Assembly: GCA_964615145.1 (NCBI GenBank)
Contig: CAZTOP010000105.1
Location: forward strand, 1 to 6,252
Reading direction: 5' to 3'
Source: CAIVPM01 sp964615145
GTDB taxonomy: Bacteria > Bacteroidota > Bacteroidia > Chitinophagales > Chitinophagaceae
Length of the DNA: 6,252 nucleotides
The position numbers were made by a program, and so were the translations under genes. Below are positions 1-5,069 of this stretch, piece after piece; the stretch's first letter is position 1, and every line of letters begins with the position of its first letter. A model generated the notes under the pieces. The model did no database searches. It had not been told where the DNA came from and saw nothing but the letters and a program-made list of their open reading frames with translations.

Positions 1-797
1 TCTCTTCTAAAGCAAGGGCTGTAAGCAGTCATTTTAATTGGCAAATCACTTTCTTTGACAATGGTGTCTCTGTAAATATTGGTTACAGGTACTTCTGCAG
101 TTGGAATTAAATAAAAATTGTCTGCTGTTGCGTGATACATTTGACCTTCTTTATCTGGCAATTGTCCAGTACCATAAGCACTAGCTTCATTTACCATATA
201 TGGTGGAATAAATTCTGTGTAACCTGCATCAGTATTGAAGTCCAGAAAATATTGAGACAATGCACGTTGAAACTTAGCTCCCTTTCCTTTGTATAAAGGA
301 AAACCACTGCCAGTAATTTTTGCACCAGTTTCAAAGTCAACCAAATTGTATTGTTTAATTAAATCCCAATGAGGTTTTGCACCTTCATAAAGTTTAGGAA
401 TTTCACCCGCTTGTTTTACATTGATATTTTCTTCTGGGGTTTTTCCAATAGGCACTTTTGCATAAGGCAAGTTTGGAAGTAAAACCAAAGTCTCAGTTAA
501 TTTTCTTTCAAGCAATTCCAACGCTTCTTTATGTTTTTCTACTTCTAACTTCCAAGTGCCAACTTCTAACTTTGCTATCTCTGCTTCTTCTTTTTTTCCT
601 GTAGCCATTAACTTTCCAATTTCTTTAGAAGCTGCATTAATCTTGGCTTGTGTATTATCAAACTCTACCTGTGTTTTTTTTCTATCATCATCCAAAGCAA
701 TAATTTCATCAACAAGTTCTACTTGTTTAAAGTGCTTAACTGCTAATCTTTCTTTCACAAAATTTGGGTCGTTTCTCAAAACGGTCACTTGTAACAT
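1..797 (-). CDS. serS: Seryl-tRNA synthetase, N-terminal part (cut by window edge)
   Basis: Cytoplasmic class II aminoacyl-tRNA synthetase that charges tRNA-Ser (and tRNA-Sec where present) with serine using ATP. The minus-strand frame reads 265 codons without a stop and runs off the left edge. It starts MLQVTVLRNDPNFVKERL, the usual SerS N-terminus. Residues about 30-105 form the charged helical-hairpin arm that grips the tRNA. The catalytic core follows: LPNLPYAKVPIGKTPEEN near 108-124, the motif 1 region GSGFPLYKGKGAKFQRAL at 163-180, TEFIPPYMVNE at 194-204, PTAEVPVTN at 232-240, and the start of motif 2, YSPCFRRE, at the edge. The missing part should hold the rest of motif 2 and motif 3, roughly 160 residues for a typical family length near 425. 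The frame is open upstream to an ATG at 875, but the ATG at 797 matches the family N-terminus and lies downstream of the promoter candidate. The arm carries a short repeat-like stretch (KLEVGTWKLEVE, residues 76-87). Confidence 0.96.
   Translation of the reverse strand, partial: MLQVTVLRNDPNFVKERLAVKHFKQVELVDEIIALDDDRKKTQVEFDNTQAKINAASKEIGKLMATGKKEEAEIAKLEVGTWKLEVEKHKEALELLERKLTETLVLLPNLPYAKVPIGKTPEENINVKQAGEIPKLYEGAKPHWDLIKQYNLVDFETGAKITGSGFPLYKGKGAKFQRALSQYFLDFNTDAGYTEFIPPYMVNEASAYGTGQLPDKEGQMYHATADNFYLIPTAEVPVTNIYRDTIVKESDLPIKMTAYSPCFRR
541..572 (-). repeat. Direct repeat of ACTTCTAACTT inside serS
   Basis: The 11-mer ACTTCTAACTT occurs at 541-551 and 562-572, a period of 21 bp. On the coding strand it gives the doubled peptide KLEV-GTW-KLEV in the tRNA-binding helical arm of SerS. 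From memory, similar AACTTC(T/C)AACTT tracts encoding K-L-E-V/F-E-V-R-S peptides occur in many Bacteroidota proteins. Whether this is a copy of that repeat or chance similarity in a coiled coil cannot be settled here. Confidence 0.5.
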
Positions 798-815
798 ATT
801 CTCAAAAATTTGCTG

Positions 816-845
816 CGAAGATAGGCGTTGAATAAAACCATGCAA
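816..845 (-). promoter_or_regulatory. Candidate Bacteroidota promoter for serS
   Basis: Read on the minus strand, TTG (845-843) is followed by a 19-base spacer and TATCTTCG (823-816). This is one mismatch from the Bacteroidota -7 consensus TAnnTTTG, and the spacing is within the 17-23 range known for this class. The same geometry, TTG-N19-TATTTTCG, precedes the acyl-CoA dehydrogenase in this window. Transcription would begin near 810, giving a very short leader before the ATG at 797 and excluding the upstream ATG at 875. Confidence 0.45.
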
Positions 846-904
846 CTCCAATGTAACATCTATCACAAACTGCATCTTTTTAAATCCGTTACTTTGCAGC
901 CAAT

Positions 905-1342
905 ATGAGCAAGCAAACAAAAGTTCCAAATTATTTAGTAAGCACTTTAACTAATAAATGTCCACGTTGCAGAGAAGGTTATTTGTTTAAGTCAACAAAT
1001 GCTTACGATTTAAAAAATGTTGTTGAAATGAACGAAAAATGCCCTGTTTGCAGCCAGCGTACAGAAATCGAAGTTGGTTTTTACTACGGCACTAGCTATG
1101 TTAGTTATGCATTAGGTGTAGCATTTACTGTTGCAGTATTTGTAGCCTGGTATGTTTTAATTGGTTTTTCAATTGATGATAATAGAGTTTTCTGGTGTAT
1201 GGGCATTGCTATTGGTGGTTTAATAATTTTGCAACCTATACTAATGCGATTGTCAAGAAGTTTATGGCTAAGTTGGTTTGTAAAATATGATGCTAACTGG
1301 CGAGAACACAAATTGGCTGAACCTGAAAGACTAATTCAATAG
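905..1342 (+). CDS. DUF983 family membrane protein
   Basis: A 145-residue protein of the DUF983 family; no biochemical function is established that I can name. The N-terminal cytosolic-type segment carries two cysteine pairs, CPRC (C19, C22) and CPVC (C46, C49), which look like a small zinc-ribbon-type metal site. These are followed by the family-typical EVGFYYGTSYVSYAL at about 56-70. Two hydrophobic helices follow, at about 63-88 and 94-116, then a basic/aromatic tail (LSRSLWLSWFVKYDANWREH). The start at 905 is the first ATG and gives the expected family length. The gene is divergent from serS, with 107 bp between the two starts, so they share an intergenic region but not a transcript. A weak TTACTTTG (889-896) is the only -7-like box in front of it. 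The family assignment is firm; any role, for example in envelope biology, is unknown. Confidence 0.9.
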   Translation: MSKQTKVPNYLVSTLTNKCPRCREGYLFKSTNAYDLKNVVEMNEKCPVCSQRTEIEVGFYYGTSYVSYALGVAFTVAVFVAWYVLIGFSIDDNRVFWCMGIAIGGLIILQPILMRLSRSLWLSWFVKYDANWREHKLAEPERLIQ

Positions 1343-1371
1343 CAATTGTGTAGTAGTTTTTGTTAATTTTC

Positions 1372-1383
1372 TTCAATATTGAA
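1372..1383. repeat. 12-bp perfect palindrome TTCAATATTGAA
   Basis: TTCAATATTGAA reads the same on both strands. It lies 30 bp after the DUF983 stop and just before the terminator-like hairpin. It could be a dyad binding site or part of the terminator region. An AT-rich palindrome of this size can also occur by chance. Confidence 0.3.
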
Positions 1384-1384
1384 T

Positions 1385-1410
1385 GTTTGTTTTTACAAAC
1401 TATTTTTTTC
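1385..1410 (+). terminator. Candidate intrinsic terminator after DUF983 gene
   Basis: Arms GTTTGT (1385-1390) and ACAAAC (1395-1400) are perfect complements around a TTTT loop, and the T-rich run TATTTTTTTC (1401-1410) follows directly. The stem is only 6 bp and low in GC, so it is weak, but hairpin plus T-tract 42 bp after the stop is the expected arrangement. It would separate the DUF983 transcript from pyrG. Confidence 0.5.
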
Positions 1411-1413
1411 TGT

Positions 1414-1421
1414 TATGTTTG
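1414..1421 (+). promoter_or_regulatory. Candidate -7 box of the pyrG promoter (TATGTTTG)
   Basis: TATGTTTG is an exact match to the Bacteroidota -7 element TAnnTTTG. The nearest upstream TTTG (1386-1389) is 24 bases away, slightly longer than usual and inside the terminator hairpin, so the -33 side is weak. An alternative is TTG (1464-1466)-N17-TTAGTTTG (1484-1491), which has one mismatch in the -7 box. The first choice leaves a leader of about 145 nt before pyrG, the second about 75 nt. Confidence 0.35.
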
Positions 1422-1492
1422 CACGACCTCTAATAATTATTCAAAGGTCACTTTGATTTGTAGTTGATTCCCATTTTCATTATTTAGTTTGC

Positions 1493-1534
1493 AGTTTATA
1501 TTTAACCATCAATATATGCTATAAACTAGTTTAT
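1493..1534. promoter_or_regulatory. 14-bp palindrome plus third half-site upstream of pyrG
   Basis: ATAAACTAGTTTAT (1521-1534) is a perfect 14-bp palindrome ending 37 bp before the pyrG ATG. A further copy of its half-site, AGTTTATA (1493-1500), is the exact reverse complement of TATAAACT (1520-1527). This gives three half-sites. Either a dyad DNA-binding site with an auxiliary half-site, or two competing RNA hairpins, could use this arrangement. No regulator can be named from the sequence. Confidence 0.45.
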
Positions 1535-1571
1535 TCAACTACTATCTAATCACATTCATAAAATCGACACA

Positions 1572-3197
1572 ATGTCAAAATATATATTTGTTACAGGTGG
1601 AGTTACCAGTAGTTTAGGAAAAGGTATTATAGCAGCTAGTCTTGCAAAGTTGCTGCAGGCAAGGGGTTTCAGGGTAACTATTCAAAAGTTCGACCCATAC
1701 ATAAATGTAGATCCTGGTACGTTAAACCCTTATGAACATGGCGAATGTTTTGTAACTGAAGATGGTGCTGAAACAGATTTGGATTTAGGGCATTATGAAC
1801 GTTTTTTAAATATCCATACCTCTCAAGAAAATAATGTTACCACAGGAAGAATTTATCAAACAGTTATCAACAAAGAAAGAGCAGGAGATTTTTTAGGAAA
1901 AACTGTTCAGGTAGTACCACATATTACCGATGAAATAAAGCGTAGAATGCAATTAATTGGCAAAACTGGTAAATATGATATTGTAATTACTGAGCTTGGT
2001 GGTACGGTTGGTGACATTGAAAGTTTGCCTTTTATTGAAGCTGTTCGTCAATTGCAATGGGAATTACCAGATGAGGATGTTTTAGTCATTCATTTAACAT
2101 TGGTTCCATATTTAAAAGCTGCAAAAGAATTAAAAACTAAGCCAACACAACACAGTGTAAAAATGCTCAGCGAAACTGGTGTGCATCCAGATATTATTGT
2201 TTGCAGAACAGAAGAAATATTAGGTAATGACATTAAAAATAAAATTGCTTTATTCTGTAATGTAAAGCCAGAAGCAGTTATAGAAGCAATGGATGCAAGC
2301 ACTATTTACGAAGTGCCATTGTTAATGCTGAGAGAAAAATTGGATGTAATTACAATGAAAAAGCTGGGCATTAAAGATTATCCAGAACCTAACTTAGATA
2401 ATTGGAAAATATTTTTAGATAAATTAAAATATCCAAAAGCAAAAGTTACGATTGGTTTAATAGGAAAATATATTGAGTTGCAAGATGCTTATAAAAGTAT
2501 TTTAGAAAGTTTTATACACGCAGGAGCAATGAATGAAGTTAAAGTAAGGGTGCTGGATGTACACAGTGAATTTATTAATGAACAAAATGTTGCTGAAAAA
2601 CTGGAAGGGTTAGATGGATTATTGGTAGCACCAGGTTTCGGCAATAGAGGAATAGAAGGCAAAATACTTGCAGTAAAATATGCAAGGGAAAATGGCTTGC
2701 CATTTTTTGGTATTTGCCTTGGAATGCAGATGGCTGTTATAGAATTTGCAAGAAATGTGTTGGGTATAAAAGATGCACATAGCATTGAAATGGATGCCAA
2801 CACACCCAACCCTGTTATTAATATGATGGAAGAGCAAAAGCGTATTAAGATGATGGGAGGAACAATGCGTTTGGGTGCTTATCCTTGCGAAATTGAAGAG
2901 GGCAGCTTGGCACACGAAATATATCAATCTACATTAATTAGCGAAAGACATAGACATCGTTACGAATTTAACAATGCTTATTTAGTACAGTTCGAAAATG
3001 CAGGATTAATAGCAAGTGGCACTAACCCAGAAACAGGTTTAGTGGAAATTGTAGAAATACCTACACATCCTTTCTTTATTGGTGTGCAATACCACCCTGA
3101 ATTGAAAAGTACAGTAGAAGCTCCAGCACCATTATTTGTTAGTTTTATTGCTGCTGCAAAAAAATATAATGAAAGTAAAGTGGGGAATAAAAGATAA
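1572..3197 (+). CDS. pyrG: CTP synthase (glutamine-hydrolysing)
   Basis: Cytosolic enzyme making CTP from UTP, ATP and glutamine, the last step of de novo pyrimidine nucleotide synthesis. The protein has 541 residues, a normal length (E. coli 545), and is complete. The N-terminal synthetase domain (about 1-270) opens with KYIFVTGGVTSSLGKG, whose P-loop-like segment includes K17. It continues with KFDPYINVDPGT (39-50), EDGAETDLDLGHYERF (63-78, Mg/ATP region with D71), ELGGTVGDIESLPFIEA (141-157, E141) and the UTP/CTP contact KTKPTQHSVK (188-197). A linker leads to the class I glutamine amidotransferase domain (about 290-535): APGFGNRG oxyanion region (353-360), nucleophile C382 in GICLGMQ, and catalytic H508 and E510 in YHPEL. 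All catalytic residues are present. The ATG at 1572 gives the family N-terminus exactly. The gene appears monocistronic, with a terminator candidate before it and a strong hairpin 92 bp after its stop. Confidence 0.98.
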   Translation: MSKYIFVTGGVTSSLGKGIIAASLAKLLQARGFRVTIQKFDPYINVDPGTLNPYEHGECFVTEDGAETDLDLGHYERFLNIHTSQENNVTTGRIYQTVINKERAGDFLGKTVQVVPHITDEIKRRMQLIGKTGKYDIVITELGGTVGDIESLPFIEAVRQLQWELPDEDVLVIHLTLVPYLKAAKELKTKPTQHSVKMLSETGVHPDIIVCRTEEILGNDIKNKIALFCNVKPEAVIEAMDASTIYEVPLLMLREKLDVITMKKLGIKDYPEPNLDNWKIFLDKLKYPKAKVTIGLIGKYIELQDAYKSILESFIHAGAMNEVKVRVLDVHSEFINEQNVAEKLEGLDGLLVAPGFGNRGIEGKILAVKYARENGLPFFGICLGMQMAVIEFARNVLGIKDAHSIEMDANTPNPVINMMEEQKRIKMMGGTMRLGAYPCEIEEGSLAHEIYQSTLISERHRHRYEFNNAYLVQFENAGLIASGTNPETGLVEIVEIPTHPFFIGVQYHPELKSTVEAPAPLFVSFIAAAKKYNESKVGNKR

Positions 3198-3209
3198 AGA
3201 CTGGTTCAA

Positions 3210-3224
3210 CAATTTACCAAATTG
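3210..3224 (+). repeat. Small hairpin just after pyrG
   Basis: CAATTT (3210-3215) and AAATTG (3219-3224) are perfect complements around ACC, starting 12 bp after the pyrG stop. No T-tract follows, so it is a poor terminator; it may act as a 3'-end stabilising hairpin or be chance. Confidence 0.25.
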
Positions 3225-3263
3225 CACTGCTGTTAAGTTATTGAAAACCTTGTTGAGCTAATT

Positions 3264-4761
3264 ATGAATGATTTTAAATCTATATGCAAAAAGAGTATAA
3301 GCCTTGGGTTTGTACTCTTTTGTTTTAATGCGGTTATTGCCCAATTCAACTTGGTACCTAATTACAGTTTTGAAGATTATATACAATGCCCACAAAAGTT
3401 AAATGCCCCCCCCCGAATACTGGTATTTGGCAACTAACAATATACCTTCAGTCTATTTAAATAGCTGTTCAATAGATATCTACACAAGTGTGCCAAACAA
3501 TTATATTAAAAACAAAAATTTTCAATATGCACATACTGGTAATGCTTATGTTTTTTTAGATTATTTTAATGGTAGTACAAGACAGTATTTGCAATCTAAA
3601 TTAAAAGATAGTTTAAAATATAACAAACGTTATTATATAGAATTTTTCATAAACATTCCCAATAGCTTAAAATTTGCTTGCAATAATGTAGCTTTATTGT
3701 TAACTAATACTGCTGTGTATGTAGATACACTTACAACTCCTTACGGTGTTTTACCTGCTAACCCACAAGTATATAATTATGGCAATCCCGTTTTAGGCGA
3801 TACACTTAACTGGATAAAAGTTAGTGCAATTTACACAGCACAAGGTGGAGAGCAATTTATTACACTCGGCAATTTTAAAGCAAATGCACAAACCACATTG
3901 CAACAAATACAACCAACCGCCTATTATGGTGCAGGCTATATTATAGACGATGTTTCTGTAATTCCAATAGATAGTATGCAATTGAAAGCAGATGCAGGTA
4001 AAGACACAACAATAGCTCTAGGTGATAGTGTATTCATAGGCAGTTATACCAATGGAATAGACAGTTTAAAATGGCAAATACTAAACACTAATAATACAAT
4101 AGACAGCATTCGCCCAGGCTTTTGGGTACATCCAACAGCCTATACTTGTTATGTTTTAACCCAAACAGTAAATGGATATACAAGCAGTGATACAGTATGT
4201 ATTTCTGTTGGCACAGTTCCTTTAAAATTCATAAACTACTCCGTCATTGCGAGTGCAACGAAGCAATCTATTGAAAACAATTGGACTACCGCCAACGAAA
4301 TCAACGTTTCACATTTCAACATTCAACGCAGCATAAACGACAATAACTTTATAACAATTGGTAAGGTTAAAGCACAGAACAAATTAACAAACGAGTATAA
4401 TTTTATAGACAACGAACTGCCGATTACTAACGACCAACTAACTATTTACTACCGAGTAGAAAGCGTAGATTTTGATGGCAGAAAACAATACTCAACAATT
4501 AAACAAATCAACACCAAACACCAAACGCCAAACATTGTTTTATTCCCCAACCCAGCAAAAGACTTTGTAACTATCGAATCAAAAGACATTATCAAACAAA
4601 TAAAAGTTATAAACCAAGTTGGGCAAATCGTTTATTCAAATACCATAAATCGAACATCTTACATATTAAATTTAACTTTATTTAGCAATGGCTTATACAT
4701 AGTCCAAGCTACTAAAACAAACGGAGAAACAAGCACACAAAAGCTAACTATCAATAATTAA
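3264..4761 (+). CDS. Secreted multidomain protein with type IX sorting domain; reading frame split at a C9 tract
   Basis: The in-phase part after the tract is open from ATG 3403 to 4761 (452 codons), but its true start is almost certainly ATG 3264. From there the other frame encodes a signal peptide (K5, K9, K10, then ISLGFVLFCFNAVIA, cleavage after A26) and the motif NLVPNYSFEDYIQCP, then meets nine Cs. With eight Cs the two parts join as LNAPPEYWYL, a 498-residue precursor; as written, translation from 3264 stops at 3437 after 57 codons. Domains in joined numbering: galactose-binding-like domain about 27-236, ending IIDDVSVIPID; Ig/PKD-like segment about 240-316, with DAGKDTTIALGDSV; FN3-like segment about 320-417, with WTTANEINVSHFNIQRS and YYRVESVDFDGR; type A C-terminal sorting domain 424-498, with LFPNPAKDFVTIE and NGLYIVQ. 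Family knowledge: such proteins cross the outer membrane by the type IX (Por) system and are released or surface-anchored. The ligand or substrate is unknown and no catalytic residues are recognised. The last third is unusually rich in A and C. Confidence 0.85.
3289..3326 (+). terminator. Strong terminator-like hairpin inside the signal-peptide codons
   Basis: Bases 3289-3303 pair with 3307-3321 as a continuous 15-bp RNA stem (two G-U wobbles) with a UUG loop. The outer 9 bp, AAAAGAGTA against TACTCTTTT, are perfect. An A-tract precedes it, and the 3' arm runs into TTTTGTTTT. The wobbles fit a plus-strand transcript. It lies 92 bp after pyrG, so it may end pyrG transcription. Because it overlaps codons 9-20 of the secreted-protein gene, it could also attenuate that gene. 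Confidence 0.5.
3406..3414 (+). repeat. C9 homopolymer, possible phase-variation tract
   Basis: Nine consecutive Cs interrupt an otherwise AT-rich coding region, exactly where the signal-peptide frame and the body of the secreted protein disagree by one base. Eight or eleven Cs would give one continuous frame. A stop in the body frame (TAA, 3400-3402) sits just before ATG 3403, so the body cannot be read from further upstream without the tract changing length. Confidence 0.85.
4241..4268 (+). repeat. Short palindromic genomic repeat read through as protein
   Basis: The stretch beginning CCGTCATTGCGAG and ending ACGAAGCAATC has complementary ends ATTGC (4246-4250) and GCAAT (4263-4267), plus an inner GCAA (4255-4258) that can pair with TTGC. 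From memory, GTCATTGCGAG...GAAGCAATC elements are dispersed in many bacterial genomes, including Bacteroidota. Here it lies in frame in the secreted-protein gene and encodes SVIASATKQSI between VPLKFINY and the WTTANE motif of the FN3-like domain. Only one copy is in the window. Confidence 0.6.
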
Positions 4762-4790
4762 TCAACATAACTTATTGATGATTTATTATT
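4750..4790 (+). terminator. Weak terminator candidate at the end of the secreted-protein gene
   Basis: ATCAATAA (4750-4757) and TTATTGAT (4772-4779) form a perfect 8-bp inverted repeat around a 14-base loop that includes the stop codon. GATTTATTATT follows. The stem is AT-rich and the loop large, so termination here is uncertain. Confidence 0.3.
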
Positions 4791-4808
4791 TAAAACATAC
4801 AAGTAAAA

Positions 4809-4845
4809 ACTTACATTCAACCAACGAACACTTACATTCAATCAA
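4809..4845 (+). repeat. 21-bp tandem repeat, about two copies
   Basis: ACTTACATTCAA occurs at 4809-4820 and again at 4830-4841. Extending each copy by four bases (CCAA and TCAA) gives 15 of 16 matches. The period of 21 bp is close to two helical turns. Its role is unknown. Confidence 0.6.
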
Positions 4846-5011
4846 ATGTCTCTTCAATCAGTAAATCCCAACTTAAAGTTAGTCAACAAATACTTGCTTT
4901 AAGTAAACAAACTAAAGCGATAAATAACATCAATATAAATACGTTAGTAGCTAGTTTCCTTTCTAAAAATTCGTATTCACAATTAAATAATCTTTCTTTT
5001 ATTTATAAAAA

Positions 5012-5041
5012 TTGTTTATCGTCTTTATTACCCTATTTTCG
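5012..5041 (+). promoter_or_regulatory. Candidate promoter of the acyl-CoA dehydrogenase gene
   Basis: TTG (5012-5014), a 19-base spacer, then TATTTTCG (5034-5041), one mismatch from TAnnTTTG. The geometry is the same as at the serS promoter candidate. Transcription would start near 5046, leaving a leader of about 24 nt that coincides with the inverted repeat at 5045-5060. Confidence 0.4.
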
Positions 5042-5044
5042 CAA

Positions 5045-5060
5045 ACTAACAAACGTTAGT
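5045..5060. promoter_or_regulatory. Operator-like inverted repeat ACTAAC-AAAC-GTTAGT
   Basis: Perfect 6-bp arms around four bases, lying over the predicted transcription start and 9 bp before the ATG. The core resembles, with one mismatch, the CNAACGNNCGTTNG dyads I recall for TetR-family regulators of CoA-ester catabolism. A second copy of the right half, ACGTTAGTA, lies at 4941-4949. It could instead form a small mRNA hairpin before the start codon. The binding protein is unknown. Confidence 0.4.
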
Positions 5061-5069
5061 AAATAAATT

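Larger units (their letters stand above)
4762..5069. other. 308-bp G-poor intergenic region
   Basis: No recognisable gene. By hand count the plus strand holds about 22 G and 53 C, a marked skew continuing from the last third of the preceding gene. It contains a 21-bp tandem repeat, a promoter candidate and an operator-like inverted repeat (listed separately). One plus-strand frame stays open from 4794 to the stop at 5064-5066 (about 90 codons, S/N/K-rich) but has no ATG, GTG or TTG codon, so I do not call it a gene. An 18-codon ATG frame at 4846-4902 and a 15-codon minus-strand frame are too short to support. Confidence 0.6.

Noticed and set aside
556..831. Plus-strand 91-codon open frame opposite serS
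   Set aside because: It is the antisense shadow of the serS coding sequence, which has unmistakable SerS motifs. The frame translates to low-complexity S/F/K-rich protein with no domain.
798..875. Longer serS start at ATG 875 (26 extra codons)
   Set aside because: The added residues are not part of the SerS family, whose N-terminus begins MLQV-like at 797. The extension would also cover the promoter candidate at 816-845.
1425..1449. GACCT...AGGTC inverted repeat in the pyrG leader
   Set aside because: Only a 5-bp stem with a 15-base loop and no T-tract; too weak to call a riboswitch or terminator.
2090..2927. Minus-strand open frames across pyrG
   Set aside because: They are antisense shadows of a complete, highly conserved CTP synthase and have no recognisable domains.
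3793..3981. Minus-strand 62-codon frame inside the secreted-protein gene
   Set aside because: It is opposite a clear coding domain, lacks similarity to anything I recognise, and has a length expected by chance.
3403..4761. Secreted protein starting at ATG 3403 (MPPPEYW...)
   Set aside because: This start lacks any signal peptide although the protein ends in a type IX sorting domain, which requires Sec export first. The signal peptide and N-terminal motif lie just upstream in the other frame, so the ATG at 3403 is probably an accident of the C tract.
4846..4902. 18-codon frame MSLQSVNPNLKLVNKYLL
   Set aside because: Short, without a promoter or recognisable peptide features, and overlapped by the tandem repeat region; chance is the simpler explanation.
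4794..5069. Upstream extension of the acyl-CoA dehydrogenase
   Set aside because: The open frame is in the same phase but ends at TAA 5064-5066, so it cannot be part of the enzyme.
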